A DNA stretch of 64,000 nt, taken from Pelobacter sp. (GTDB taxonomy: Bacteria > Desulfobacterota > Desulfuromonadia > Geobacterales > Pseudopelobacteraceae). The stretch covers positions 1 through 64,000 of the forward strand of contig JAVBXN010000023.1 of the NCBI GenBank assembly GCA_030824515.1, given 5' to 3'. A program made the position numbers and the translations under genes. Below are positions 43,803 to 53,313 of this stretch, piece after piece. The number at the start of each line of letters is the position of its first letter. Positions within the stretch are counted from its first letter, which is position 1. The notes under the pieces are model-generated. The model was not told where the DNA came from. It searched no databases and saw nothing but the letters and a program-made list of their open reading frames with translations.

Positions 43803-46121
43803 TTAAAACAGGCTTCCGATGGAAAATTCGAATCTGCCGCTGTTGCTGTCAATGCCGCTGCGCGGATTGAGCGGAATGCCGTATTCCAGTCTCAAGGGCC
43901 CGATCGGCGACGCCCAGCGGATACCTCCGCCGTAGCTCATCAGCATTGTATTGAATTTGTCTTCAAATGCATTGCCGTAATCGAAGAAGACCACTCCTTT
44001 GACACCGACCTCCTGCAGCAGCGGAAACGAGAATTCGACGTTGCCGAAGACTTCCTTGCTCCCGCCCAGATAGACCCGCTGATCCTCCGACCAGTTTCCG
44101 TTCATATCCGGTTCCGTCCGCTGTACCTTGGTTGGAGATACGGTGCGGGCCTTGTATCCGCGCAATGAAAATATGCCGCCCAGGTAGAACTTCTCGTCGA
44201 TCGGCACCGGTTGGCCGACCTCCTGGACGTATCCCAAGGTAATCTTGCTGGAAAAAATCAGTTTCTTGTAAAGTGGGTAGAAAACCGTGTGATCGGTAAC
44301 ATAGCGGGCAAACTTGTTGTTGCCCCCCAGGCCGGCGTATTCAAGCGACAGAGAGTTGATCATGCCGATGGTCGGGTCCAGGCGGTAGTCGGTATTGTTA
44401 TGGGTGATGCTGCCAAAAATCGAGCTGGTTGTGGTTGTTCCGAGCGGGTAGTTGGCCGGGTCGATCAAGCTGACTTTGCGGTAGGCATCGGTTGGGTTGT
44501 AGATGTCCTTGATTTCATACTTGTACATGAAGAAGGTTCCGACAAAGTCGTTGATCGGGTAACCGGCCTTGATGTCGCCACCCATCAGACGGCGGCTGTA
44601 ATCGATATAATCGCGCTCAGAACGGTAGATATCGCCGCCCAGGGTCCATTTCGTATCGAGAAAATGGGGGTCGGTGACGCCGACCGAGTAGGTCTGCGAA
44701 CTTCCGCCGATGGAGGCGGACAGGTTGGCCTTGAGGCCCAGGCCTAGGAAGTTGGCCTGCTGAACAGAACCCTGGCCGATGAAACCGTCCAGTGAGCTGT
44801 AACCGCCACCGATGCTGAATGTCCCGGTTGGTTTTTCCTTCACGTCGATATTTACATTGAGCTTGTTGCTGGCGCTCCCCTTGGCGGTGGCAATGTTGGC
44901 TTCCTCGAAAAAGCCGAGATTCATCAGGTTCTGTTTGCTGCGTTTCATGCCGGTTGCGTTGTAAAGTTCGTTTTCGTTTACACGCAACTCACGGCGGATT
45001 ACCTTGTCCCTGGTTTTTGGGTTGCCGGAAATGGCAATGCGTTCAATCGTAACCAGCTCGCCCTTTTCCATGTCGAAAGTCATGTCAACGGTCTTCTTCT
45101 CGTTGTTGGGCCGCGTTTGTGGATTGACGTTGGCAAAAGCGTAGCCTTTGTCGCCATAGACGTCAGTCAGGGTAAATATGTCGGTACGCAGTGTCGCACG
45201 GCTGAAAACCTCACCAGGTTCACTTTTAAGCTTCTTGCGCAGGTCTGCCGCCGATTCAAGCAGCTCTCCCTTGAAACCGATCTCGCCGATGCGGTACTGG
45301 TCGCCCTCGGTGATACCGATAGTCACCTCGAGCGCTGTTTTGGCATCGTTCAGTTTGATCGACGGTTCACCTACCTTGATGTTGATAAAACCGTTGTTCA
45401 GGTAAAAATCGCTGATGATCAGGGCATCGTTTTTCAGGACCTCTTCCTTGTAAGTGCCTGCTCCGGTCAGCCAGGACATGAACCAGGACTCCTTGGTTTC
45501 CATGACTCCGCGCAACTTGCGGTCGCTGAAGGTTTTGCTGCCGTCGAAGCGGATATTGCTGATCAGGACTTTCTTCCCTTCGGTGATCTTGAAGATGACC
45601 GAACGATCGCTCGCGGATGTTTTGTCAACCTGGGGCTGTATGTCGGCAAGATAGAAACCTTCGTCACCGTAAAGCTTCTTGATTTTGGCAACACTCTTGT
45701 CGAGATCCTTTGTCGAAAAAATTGTGTTCTGGCGGAATTCAAGCGCTTCCTTCAACTTTTCGGTTGTGAGCTCCTTGTTCCCTTCAAACTTGATACTCCG
45801 GACGATCGGTTTCTCAAGTACCGTGTATATCAGCACGTTCCCTTTGTCGGTCTGCTCCAGCACCGCCTGAACATCCTGGAAGTGGCCGAGTTTATAGATG
45901 GCCCGTATGTCGGTATCGGTCTTTTCGTTGTAAAGGGTATCGCCGGCATGAACTTTCAGTACGTTGAGGATGGCCGCGGATTCTATGCGCCGGTTGCCCT
46001 GGACCTGGACTTCGACGATCTTTTCACCCTCAGCCCTGGCATTGGTTACGCCAAAAGCGGCAACAAGAGAAATGGTTGCTAAAATGTTCTGAAAACTGGG
46101 CACGCTTCCCCCGAAAATCAT
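43803..46121 (-). CDS. bamA: Outer membrane protein assembly factor BamA
   Basis: A 772-residue Omp85 protein. The signal peptide spans about 1-30. Five POTRA domains (about 33-445) include [17 protein letters not shown] and [22 protein letters not shown] 16-strand barrel (about 450-772) has the LRGY-type FSLRGYKAR loop and a terminal Phe (SIGSLF). It inserts beta-barrel proteins in the outer membrane. Its ATG overlaps the lolD stop (ATGA). A 64-bp gap follows before skp. Confidence 0.93.
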   Translation of the reverse strand: MIFGGSVPSFQNILATISLVAAFGVTNARAEGEKIVEVQVQGNRRIESAAILNVLKVHAGDTLYNEKTDTDIRAIYKLGHFQDVQAVLEQTDKGNVLIYTVLEKPIVRSIKFEGNKELTTEKLKEALEFRQNTIFSTKDLDKSVAKIKKLYGDEGFYLADIQPQVDKTSASDRSVIFKITEGKKVLISNIRFDGSKTFSDRKLRGVMETKESWFMSWLTGAGTYKEEVLKNDALIISDFYLNNGFINIKVGEPSIKLNDAKTALEVTIGITEGDQYRIGEIGFKGELLESAADLRKKLKSEPGEVFSRATLRTDIFTLTDVYGDKGYAFANVNPQTRPNNEKKTVDMTFDMEKGELVTIERIAISGNPKTRDKVIRRELRVNENELYNATGMKRSKQNLMNLGFFEEANIATAKGSASNKLNVNIDVKEKPTGTFSIGGGYSSLDGFIGQGSVQQANFLGLGLKANLSASIGGSSQTYSVGVTDPHFLDTKWTLGGDIYRSERDYIDYSRRLMGGDIKAGYPINDFVGTFFMYKYEIKDIYNPTDAYRKVSLIDPANYPLGTTTTSSIFGSITHNNTDYRLDPTIGMINSLSLEYAGLGGNNKFARYVTDHTVFYPLYKKLIFSSKITLGYVQEVGQPVPIDEKFYLGGIFSLRGYKARTVSPTKVQRTEPDMNGNWSEDQRVYLGGSKEVFGNVEFSFPLLQEVGVKGVVFFDYGNAFEDKFNTMLMSYGGGIRWASPIGPLRLEYGIPLNPRSGIDSNSGRFEFSIGSLF

Positions 46122-46798
46122 ATAGTTTTGTCCAGCTTTCCATCGGTCAGTCGAACGGTGGTTCCCATGGCGGCGGCCAGACGTTCGTTGTGTGTGACAA
46201 CCACCAGGGTCAATCCCCTGCGGCTCTGCAGTTCCGCCAGCATGGCATGGATGCCGTCGCTGGTCTTCATGTCCAGATTGCCGGTCGGCTCATCGGCCAG
46301 CAGTATTTCCGGTTCAAGCGCAAGTGCCCGGGCTATCGCGACACGCTGCTGCTCCCCGCCGGAAAGCTCGCCGGGGCGGTGCGTCATGCGCTGCCCGAGA
46401 CCGACGTCATTCAGCAGAATGGCTGCATTCTTCATCGCTGTATTTCTCGGCACCCTGGCGATCAATGCCGGCATCATTACATTCTCGAGAGCCGTGAACT
46501 CCGGAAGCAGATGATGAAACTGGAAAACAAAGCCGATGCTCCTGTTGCGGAACGCGGCCAGTTCGCGGTCGTTTTTTTTGAATACGTCTTCTCCGCGGAA
46601 AAGAACAGTTCCGGAAGTCGGGCGGTCCAGCGCTCCCAGCAGATGCATCAGGGTGCTTTTGCCGGCTCCGGAAGCCCCGACCAAAGCGGTGGTTGTGCCG
46701 GCTTGCAGGTCAAGATCGATTCCGTTCAGAACTTCAACCCGGTTGGGCCCGCTCGTGTAGGTCTTGCACAGGGCTTGCACCTCAAGAATGCTACTCAT
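46118..46798 (-). CDS. lolD: Lipoprotein-releasing ABC ATPase LolD
   Basis: A 226-residue ABC ATPase: Walker [10 protein letters not shown] (42-50), Q-loop, signature [16 protein letters not shown], Walker [13 protein letters not shown]. The MacB/LolD-type subgroup is indicated by [14 protein letters not shown]. It powers detachment of lipoproteins from the inner membrane together with the permease encoded just upstream (8-bp overlap). Confidence 0.92.
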   Translation of the reverse strand: MSSILEVQALCKTYTSGPNRVEVLNGIDLDLQAGTTTALVGASGAGKSTLMHLLGALDRPTSGTVLFRGEDVFKKNDRELAAFRNRSIGFVFQFHHLLPEFTALENVMMPALIARVPRNTAMKNAAILLNDVGLGQRMTHRPGELSGGEQQRVAIARALALEPEILLADEPTGNLDMKTSDGIHAMLAELQSRRGLTLVVVTHNERLAAAMGTTVRLTDGKLDKTI

Positions 46799-48053
46799 AT
46801 CTGAGCGCCTCGGCCGGCAGCATGCGCGAGGCCTGCCATGCCGGATAAAGTGTCGCCAAAAACGAAATCAGCACGGCGGTCACGGAGATCAGAATTACAT
46901 CGGACTGCACAACCAGCGAAGGGAAGTGATCCAGGTAGTAGATGTCCTTGCTGAAAAAGTTCTGGCCGGTGACTTTCTGGATTGTGTTGACGATCGGTTC
47001 CAGGTTAAGTGCGATCAGCAGGCCGGAGGCAACGCCGAGGATGGTGCCGATGATGCCGATGATCAAACCTTCAAGTACGAATATCTTCATGATGCTGGTC
47101 CCGGTAGCGCCCATGGACTTTAGAATGGCAATATCCCTGGTTTTTTCCATCACAACCATGAAGAGGGTCGAAGCAATGCCGAAAGCCGCCACCAGAACGA
47201 TCAGTGTCAGAATTATGAACATGACTATCTTTTCGGTTTTAAGCGCAAACAGGATGTTCTTGTTCATCTGCATCCAGTCGCGGGCATAAAAACCGGTGCC
47301 CATTTCGCGGTTGATGGTGCGGGACAGTTCGCCGGTATTGTAAACATCCTTGACCTTGAGTTGAATGCCGGTAACCGTATCGCCCAGGTCGAAAAAACTC
47401 TGGGCGTGCCCCAGGCTGACATAGGCCAGGGTCGAGTCATACTCGAACATGCCGGTGTTGAAAATGCCGACGACCTTGAAGGGTTTCATTCTGGGCATCA
47501 TGCCAAGCGGCGTGATGTTGCCCATCGGCGAGATCACGTTGACCTTGTCACCCAGGAACAGGTTGAGATGTTTGGCCAGCTCTTTCCCCACCATCAGCCC
47601 TGGTGTCGCATCCGCGCCTTCACCCATGCTGGGATCGAGCCGATCGACACTTCCCTCAACCACCGACTTGCTGAGTCTTGTTACCTGGCGATCGGTGGCG
47701 ACATCGATCCCCCTCAATACCACACCGGATACGTTCTTGCCGGAAGATAGCATAACCTGGTTGTAAATAAAAGGTGTAGCGGCCTCAACTCCCTCGAAAC
47801 CCTTCAGCTTGTCCATGACGGAGTTATAGTTTTCCATCGGGGAACCACTGCGAATCACGACTATATGGGCATTGGTGCCGAGTATTTTTTCTTTCAGATC
47901 GTCTTCAAAGCCGGTCATGACAGCCAACACTACGATCAGTGCCATGACTCCCAGTGTAACGCCGGCTGTGGATATGAAAGTAATGATTGAAATGAAAGTC
48001 GATTTGCGCTTGGCTTTCAGGTAGCGCAATCCAATAAAAAGCTCGAATGGCAT
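46791..48053 (-). CDS. lolC: Lipoprotein-releasing permease LolC/LolE type
   Basis: A 420-residue permease with one N-terminal and three C-terminal membrane segments (about 20-45, 275-300, 315-345, 380-405) around a large periplasmic domain. [20 protein letters not shown] is the family N-terminus. Only one permease gene is present, so a homodimer (LolF-like) is likely rather than a LolC/LolE pair. It lies 3 bp after lysS. Confidence 0.9.
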   Translation of the reverse strand: MPFELFIGLRYLKAKRKSTFISIITFISTAGVTLGVMALIVVLAVMTGFEDDLKEKILGTNAHIVVIRSGSPMENYNSVMDKLKGFEGVEAATPFIYNQVMLSSGKNVSGVVLRGIDVATDRQVTRLSKSVVEGSVDRLDPSMGEGADATPGLMVGKELAKHLNLFLGDKVNVISPMGNITPLGMMPRMKPFKVVGIFNTGMFEYDSTLAYVSLGHAQSFFDLGDTVTGIQLKVKDVYNTGELSRTINREMGTGFYARDWMQMNKNILFALKTEKIVMFIILTLIVLVAAFGIASTLFMVVMEKTRDIAILKSMGATGTSIMKIFVLEGLIIGIIGTILGVASGLLIALNLEPIVNTIQKVTGQNFFSKDIYYLDHFPSLVVQSDVILISVTAVLISFLATLYPAWQASRMLPAEALRYE

Positions 48054-48056
48054 CAG

Positions 48057-49535
48057 TTATTTTGTTTCCTTGCGCAGTTGCGGGAAAAGTATCACATCGC
48101 GAATCGAGGGCGAGTCCGTCAGAAGCATAACCAGGCGATCGATGCCGATGCCTTCGCCGGCGGTTGGCGGCAGGCCGTACTCCAGAGCACGGACATAATC
48201 CTCATCCATGTAGTGGGCTTCTTCGTCGCCCTTGTCCTTCTCCGCTACCTGTGCCAGGAAGCGCTCCTTCTGGTCGATCGGATCGTTCAGCTCCGAAAAG
48301 GCGTTGGCAATTTCGCGGCCGGCAATGATCAGTTCGAAGCGGTCTACAATATCCGGGTTCTGGTCGTTCTTGCGTGACAGTGGCGAAACCTCGGTTGGGT
48401 AGGCGGTGATAAAGGTCGGCTGGATCAGTTTGTGCTCGGCAACCTCTTCAAATATTTCCATTACCAGTTTGCCGTAGCCGATGTCATCGGGAAGGTCCAG
48501 GCCAATGCTGCGGGCGTAGGCCAGCGCCAGATCCCGGTCATCCAGATGTTTGGCTTCGACATCACCGTACTCCAGGATCGCTTCACGCACGGTAAGGCGC
48601 TTCCAGGGACGCTGGAAGCTTATTTCAAGCCCCTGGTTGGTGAAATCCAGGGCTCCCAGCAGTTCCTGGGCGATGTGGCAGAACAACTCTTCGGTAAGGT
48701 CCATCAGGTCTTCATAGGTGGCATAGGCCTGATAGAACTCCATCATCGTGAATTCCGGGTTGTGGCGTACGGAAATCCCCTCATTGCGGAAATTGCGGTT
48801 GATCTCGAAAACGCGTTCCAGGCCGCCGACCACCAGGCGCTTCAGGTAGAGTTCCGGAGCAATCCGCAGGTAGAGTTCCATGTCCAGCGCGTTATGGTGG
48901 GTGACGAATGGGCGTGCCGTCGCGCCGCCGGGAATCTGGTGCATCATCGGTGTTTCGACTTCGAGGAAATCACGATTGACCATGAACGCGCGAATCAGGT
49001 TTACGATCCGAGAACGCTTGATGAATATCTCGCGGGCATCCGGGTTCACGATCAGGTCCACATAGCGCTGGCGATAGCGGGTTTCCACGTCAGTCAGCCC
49101 ATGGAACTTCTCCGGCAACGGAAGCAGGGACTTGACCAGCAGCCTGATGGAACGGGCATGCAGCGACAGTTCGCCGGTCTTGGTGCGGAACGGATACCCC
49201 TCGGCGCCCACGATGTCGCCGATGTCGAACGATTCGAAAGCGGCAAACGCCTCGTCTCCGATTTCGTCTTTCTTGACATACAGCTGAACCCGCCCCTTGC
49301 GGTCCTGGAGCTGGATGAAAGCCGCCTTGCCGAACGAACGCCTTGCCAGGATGCGCCCCGCAACTACAAATATTTCATCGCTGGCGTCTATCTGCTGCTT
49401 GTCTCCGTAGGCATTCAGAATATCGGCCGAGGTGTGCAGCGGCCTAAAGTCGTTGGGGTATGGATTTATTCCCGCTTCCCAGAGCGCATCGACCTTGCGT
49501 CGGCGCTGAAGCAGCAGTTCGCTTAATTCTTCCAT
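48057..49535 (-). CDS. lysS: Lysyl-tRNA synthetase, class II
   Basis: A 492-residue enzyme. The N-terminal OB-fold anticodon domain (about 55-150) precedes the class II core, with motif 2 [19 protein letters not shown] and motif 3 [20 protein letters not shown]. It charges tRNA-Lys. It is the first gene of the long lol-bam-lpx cluster, and a TTGACG/TAATTT promoter lies about 50-80 bp upstream. Confidence 0.95.
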   Translation of the reverse strand: MEELSELLLQRRRKVDALWEAGINPYPNDFRPLHTSADILNAYGDKQQIDASDEIFVVAGRILARRSFGKAAFIQLQDRKGRVQLYVKKDEIGDEAFAAFESFDIGDIVGAEGYPFRTKTGELSLHARSIRLLVKSLLPLPEKFHGLTDVETRYRQRYVDLIVNPDAREIFIKRSRIVNLIRAFMVNRDFLEVETPMMHQIPGGATARPFVTHHNALDMELYLRIAPELYLKRLVVGGLERVFEINRNFRNEGISVRHNPEFTMMEFYQAYATYEDLMDLTEELFCHIAQELLGALDFTNQGLEISFQRPWKRLTVREAILEYGDVEAKHLDDRDLALAYARSIGLDLPDDIGYGKLVMEIFEEVAEHKLIQPTFITAYPTEVSPLSRKNDQNPDIVDRFELIIAGREIANAFSELNDPIDQKERFLAQVAEKDKGDEEAHYMDEDYVRALEYGLPPTAGEGIGIDRLVMLLTDSPSIRDVILFPQLRKETK

Positions 49536-49584
49536 GAATTGTCTCGTCCTCGTTTGCTGTGATTGGCTATATGCATAAACTGTA

Positions 49585-49613
49585 AAATTATCTTTGAATT
49601 ACCTGTCCGTCAA
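49585..49613 (-). promoter_or_regulatory. Sigma-70 promoter for lysS-lol-bam-lpx operon
   Basis: On the - strand TTGACG (49608-49613) is followed by a 17-bp spacer and TAATTT (49585-49590). The predicted start site is about 40 bases before the lysS ATG. The spacing is ideal and the -35 differs from consensus at one base. Confidence 0.6.
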
Positions 49614-49638
49614 GAGAAATCGGGGCAGGACAATTCTC

Positions 49639-50793
49639 CTATTTGATCCTGACAATGCTGTTTGTGGTGCGGTTGGTTATGAACAGGCCAGAGCCGTTGG
49701 TGCTGACACCGATCGGGGTGTTGAGTCCGTTCGAGATTGTTGATGTGACGAATGTTCCGGTGGTCAGCTCTATCCTGCGCACCATACCCATGAAGGTGTC
49801 GGTGACGTAAAGGTTGACGCCATCGGTGGCGATGCCGTTCGGCTGATAGAAGAGGGAGACGCCTCTGGTGCCGTCGGTTGTGCCGGCCTGGCCGGCGACG
49901 CCGGCGATGGTATCCACCTTGCCGGTGGCAAGCGAAATCCTGCGGACCGTCCTGTTGCCGAAGTCGGTGACATACAGATTGTGTCCATCAGAGGTAATGC
50001 GTGCCGGCTGGTTGAAGCGTGCCGTCTTCCTGTCCCCGTCAACGCTGCCCGATTCGCCTGGGTAGCCGGCCAGCGTCGTGACCTTGCCGTCAGCGGTGTC
50101 GATCATGCGGATAGTGTGATTGAGTGTATCTGCGACAAAAACAAATCCGGCGGATACAGTAACGCCGCTGGGCTGGCTGAAACTGGCGACCACGTTTAGT
50201 GATGTATCGCTTAGAGATGTATAGGTGTCGTCACCACCTGCGGTGCCAGCGATGCCGGCCAGCACCGTGGTTCTGCCGCTGGCTTCAATTTTCCTGATGA
50301 CTTGGTTGCCGGTGTCGGCGACATAGAGGTTTGATCCATCGGAGGCGATCGCAGTCGGGTAGTTGAATGCGGCTGTCTGCGGTCTGGCGATGGCGCTAGT
50401 GCTGTTGGCAAATCCTGCGTATCCCGTGCCGGCGTATTTTGTTACAACTCCGTCGGCAGCTATTCTGACGATATTATGAGATACGTAGTTCACAACGTAC
50501 TGGTTTCCGGCTCCGTCCGTAGTCACCGCGATCGGGCCACTGAATGCAGCTCCACTTACGTTTCTGAAAGCTGGAGTGGTGACTGTTGAAAAATTCTGAT
50601 GTTTGGATGCGAAGGGCCCCTTTTGCACATTGCCACCGAGCAGGGACATGCTTGCGGTTGAAAATAACGTGAAAGACGTGCTGTACACCGGCTTGGCCTT
50701 GCTGGCGGCTGTCGTGCTGCTGCTGCCACCGCCGCAACCGGCAGCGACTGCCATGCAAACTATGATGCATACGGTTATTGTCAGTCTGCCCAT
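49639..50793 (-). CDS. NHL-repeat beta-propeller lipoprotein
   Basis: A 384-residue protein with a lipoprotein signal (lipobox VAAGC, Cys20), then a Gly/Ser/Thr linker and about five or six NHL-type repeats (about 85-380). Typical repeats contain LYVADTGNQVIRKI and LYVTDFGNRTVRRI. Gly19 before the Cys and Gly after it do not indicate an inner-membrane retention Asp, so an outer-membrane location is likely. The binding partner is unknown. A structured 158-base leader precedes it, downstream of rne. Confidence 0.8.
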   Translation of the reverse strand: MGRLTITVCIIVCMAVAAGCGGGSSSTTAASKAKPVYSTSFTLFSTASMSLLGGNVQKGPFASKHQNFSTVTTPAFRNVSGAAFSGPIAVTTDGAGNQYVVNYVSHNIVRIAADGVVTKYAGTGYAGFANSTSAIARPQTAAFNYPTAIASDGSNLYVADTGNQVIRKIEASGRTTVLAGIAGTAGGDDTYTSLSDTSLNVVASFSQPSGVTVSAGFVFVADTLNHTIRMIDTADGKVTTLAGYPGESGSVDGDRKTARFNQPARITSDGHNLYVTDFGNRTVRRISLATGKVDTIAGVAGQAGTTDGTRGVSLFYQPNGIATDGVNLYVTDTFMGMVRRIELTTGTFVTSTISNGLNTPIGVSTNGSGLFITNRTTNSIVRIK

Positions 50794-50951
50794 AAATATA
50801 TCTCCTTCAATCGTGTTAGGTTGGCTACGGCCGTTACCGAGCGATGTTTTTCAACTGCCGGAAAGAACGGCCATGCCCCGACTCAGCGGCTGTTAACCGC
50901 AAGATCTCAGGGCATGATCGATGTTGCCTGCCGGATGGACCGGCGCAGTCG
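50794..50951 (-). ncRNA. Structured leader/3' region between rne and NHL lipoprotein
   Basis: On the - strand three or four hairpins follow one another. GCCGGT/ACCGGC-type stem at about 50929-50944. CATGCCC/GGGCATG (50872-50878 with 50910-50916) enclosing a nested GCGG/CCGC stem. GCCG/CGGC (about 50858-50872). GGTAACGGCCGTAGCC near 50824-50838. The sequence could be a regulatory leader of the lipoprotein, a processed RNA from the rne 3' end, or chance GC-rich folding. It does not match riboswitch consensus known to me. Confidence 0.35.
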
Positions 50952-53174
50952 TCAAGTTGCTGCCGGAGCTTTTTTGCGGGGGCGTGGCGCCCGCTTCGGT
51001 TTCTCTGCAATCGTCTCGACCACTTCGGCCACCGTCTCGGCAGCTTTTTTTGCCGGTGCGCGCCGCGCCTTTTTTGCCGGTGGCGGCACGACTTCAATCG
51101 TTTCGACCGCCGCTTCCTGGATGGCCGCAATCGGTTCCCCAGTGGAGCCGGTCTCTTTTTTCTTGCGGGGCGCCCTGGCGCGCTTGGGCTTTTTCGCCAC
51201 TGCCGGCTCGTCGTCTGCAGCTTGCGACGGTTCGGCTGCCGCCGGTTCCGGCTCGGGCAGTTCAACCGTGTCCACGGCTTCTGTCGCGGTTTCGGCCTCT
51301 GTTTCCTTGTGCCCCTTGCGGCTGCGGCGGCGTTTGCGCTTTTTGGGTTTGGCTCCGGCTTCGCTTTCAACCGCGGCTGTGTCAATTTCGGTTTCGGCCG
51401 GTGCTTCCGCGGCGTCCGGAACCGGGGCATTCAGTTCTTCAGAATCAGTTGCTTCTGCAGTCTCAGAGGCGGCTTCCATATGGCCGGTCTCGGCGCCGTG
51501 CTTCTTCTTCTTGCGCCGCCGTTTGCGCTTTTTGGCGCCTTCCGTCGCAGCATTCTCCTCGGCCGGTTGCTCATCATCGGCAGCAGTGTCAACGCTGATC
51601 TTTATCGGAACAGCCGCAACCGGGATGGTGTCGATTTCGATCTCACCCTTGACACTATCTTCAGGGCGGGGCTTCTCGCGTTTGACGGTTTCAAGCTCCA
51701 GCTGGTTCAACAGGAACGAGGTCTTGCCCTTGACGGTGACTTCGATGTCGTAATCATCCTCGATCTGGCTCAGCTCACGCTTCTTGCGGTTCAGCAGGTA
51801 GTAGGCCACTTCCAGCGGCAGGCCGCCATGTACCTCGGCGATGTTGCCCTTGGCGGCGGCGCCGTGCACTTTGCGCAGGAAGGATAGCGCCATTGCCTCG
51901 ACCGACTTGACCTTGCCGCGCCCTTCGCAGTGCGGGCAGGCCAGGTGGATGGCATCGTTCAGTGTCTTGGCGATGCGCTGGCGCGACATCTCCAGCATGC
52001 CGAAATCCGAGATGCGGCCGAGATTGACGCGGGCCTTGTCCATCTTGAGCGCCTGCTTGAGTACTTTCTCCACTTCCTGGTTATGCTTCCTGTCGCGCAT
52101 GTCGATGAAGTCGATCACGATCAGGCCGCCCAGGTCGCGCAGTCGCAGCTGTCTGGCCACCTCTTCCGCGGCCTCCATGTTGGTCTTGAAGGCGGTATCT
52201 TCAATGCCCCGTTCGCCGCTGGACTTGCCCGAGTTCACATCGATCGAAACCAGCGCTTCGGTCGGTTCGATGATCAGGGAACCGCCTGATGGCAGCGTCA
52301 CCCGCTTCTCGTAAATCTGGTCGATCTGCTCCTCAAGCTGGAAACGGGAGAAGATCGGGCGTTTCTCCTTGTGCAGCTTGACCAGCTTTTCGCAGGTCGG
52401 CATGTTTTCACGGAAGAAAGCCTTGGCCTCGTTGACCGCATCCTTGCTGTCAACCAGCACTTCATCGATATCATCCGAAAAATAGTCACGGATGAACCTG
52501 ATGATCAGGCCGCTGTCGCGATAGACCTCGCCGGCGCCGTTGATTTCAGTCGCGCTCTGCTTGATGCCCTCGTACATGCCCACCAGGCTGTCCAGATCCT
52601 TCTGCAGCTCTTCGGGTGTGCGGCCAACCGCCTCGGTGCGGATGATGTAGCCGATCCCCTCGGGGATATTCATTCCGGCTACGATCTCCTTCAGCCTCTT
52701 GCGGGCGCCTTCCTGCTCGACCTTGCGGGAGATGCCGCTGGAGTCGCTGCCGGGCATGATCACCATGTAGCGTCCCGGCATTGACACGTAGGTAGTCAGC
52801 GCCGCACCCTTGTTGTCACGCTCGTCCTTTTCAACCTGCACCAGCAGTTCCTGTCCGCGCCTCAGCACTTCCTGGATCCGTGGCCGCCGCTTGCGCTGGT
52901 CTTCGGGCACGTCGTCACGCCACTGCCAGAAATCGGGGTGCAGTTCACCCATCTGCAGAAAACCGGGCTTGGCGCGGCCAATATCGATGAAAGCTGCCTG
53001 CAGGCCGGGTTCGACCCGCAGCACGACTCCCTTGTAGATGTTGCCCTTGGTCTGTTCCTTGCCGCTGATTTCTATATTCAGCTCCATCAGCCGGCCGTCA
53101 TGGACGATGGCAACGCGGGCTTCTTCAGGATGCATGACGTTAATCAGCATCTTTTTACTTATGGTCTTACTCAT
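50952..53174 (-). CDS. rne: Ribonuclease E/G
   Basis: A 740-residue endoribonuclease. The S1 domain covers about 38-125, the 5'-sensor and RNase H-like region follow, and the DNase I-like catalytic domain has VSIDVNSG and VIDFIDM (the two metal Asp). The zinc-link is CPHCEGRG. After about residue 500 the sequence is a long disordered tail with several KKRKRRRKKKK-type basic runs and acidic/Ala-rich stretches, the likely RNA/degradosome-binding scaffold. Regulation by a promoter with perfect TATAAT is likely. Autoregulation of rne through its leader is known in enteric bacteria but no such leader is evident. Confidence 0.92.
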   Translation of the reverse strand: MSKTISKKMLINVMHPEEARVAIVHDGRLMELNIEISGKEQTKGNIYKGVVLRVEPGLQAAFIDIGRAKPGFLQMGELHPDFWQWRDDVPEDQRKRRPRIQEVLRRGQELLVQVEKDERDNKGAALTTYVSMPGRYMVIMPGSDSSGISRKVEQEGARKRLKEIVAGMNIPEGIGYIIRTEAVGRTPEELQKDLDSLVGMYEGIKQSATEINGAGEVYRDSGLIIRFIRDYFSDDIDEVLVDSKDAVNEAKAFFRENMPTCEKLVKLHKEKRPIFSRFQLEEQIDQIYEKRVTLPSGGSLIIEPTEALVSIDVNSGKSSGERGIEDTAFKTNMEAAEEVARQLRLRDLGGLIVIDFIDMRDRKHNQEVEKVLKQALKMDKARVNLGRISDFGMLEMSRQRIAKTLNDAIHLACPHCEGRGKVKSVEAMALSFLRKVHGAAAKGNIAEVHGGLPLEVAYYLLNRKKRELSQIEDDYDIEVTVKGKTSFLLNQLELETVKREKPRPEDSVKGEIEIDTIPVAAVPIKISVDTAADDEQPAEENAATEGAKKRKRRRKKKKHGAETGHMEAASETAEATDSEELNAPVPDAAEAPAETEIDTAAVESEAGAKPKKRKRRRSRKGHKETEAETATEAVDTVELPEPEPAAAEPSQAADDEPAVAKKPKRARAPRKKKETGSTGEPIAAIQEAAVETIEVVPPPAKKARRAPAKKAAETVAEVVETIAEKPKRAPRPRKKAPAAT

Positions 53175-53228
53175 TCATTGTAACCTTTCGGATGGGGGCG
53201 CTCCTGATGCTGTATTCAAAACCTGAGG

Positions 53229-53256
53229 ATTATATATGTTTTAACGTTGAAAGCAA
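53229..53256 (-). promoter_or_regulatory. Candidate rne promoter
   Basis: On the - strand a perfect TATAAT (53229-53234) follows TTGCTT (53251-53256) with a 16-bp spacer. The -35 is in the T-run of the upstream terminator, so promoter and terminator are packed together. Confidence 0.5.
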
Positions 53257-53292
53257 AGAAAAAGGCGGCACCGGTTTCCCGGTACCGCCTTG
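53255..53292 (-). terminator. Rho-independent terminator of hppA
   Basis: AAGGCGGTACCGGG and its near-complement (53262-53291) form a long GC-rich stem, followed on the - strand by TTTTTCTTTG. It begins about 20 bp after the pyrophosphatase stop. Confidence 0.9.
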
Positions 53293-53313
53293 AGTGGCTA
53301 TCTGGCAGTCTAA

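Noticed and set aside
50794-50951. GEMM/cyclic di-GMP or TPP riboswitch in the NHL leader
   Set aside because: A few short words resemble parts of these (CTGAGA, GGTAAC), but the conserved cores of either class are not present in order.
50952-51700. Tandem repeat array or CRISPR-like repeats
   Set aside because: The repetition is codon-level low complexity of the RNase E tail, not regular repeat-spacer units.
50844-51887. Long + strand frame antisense to the rne tail
   Set aside because: Its Phe/Arg/Cys-rich low-complexity sequence is the mirror of the Lys/Arg/Ala/Glu-rich tail of RNase E.
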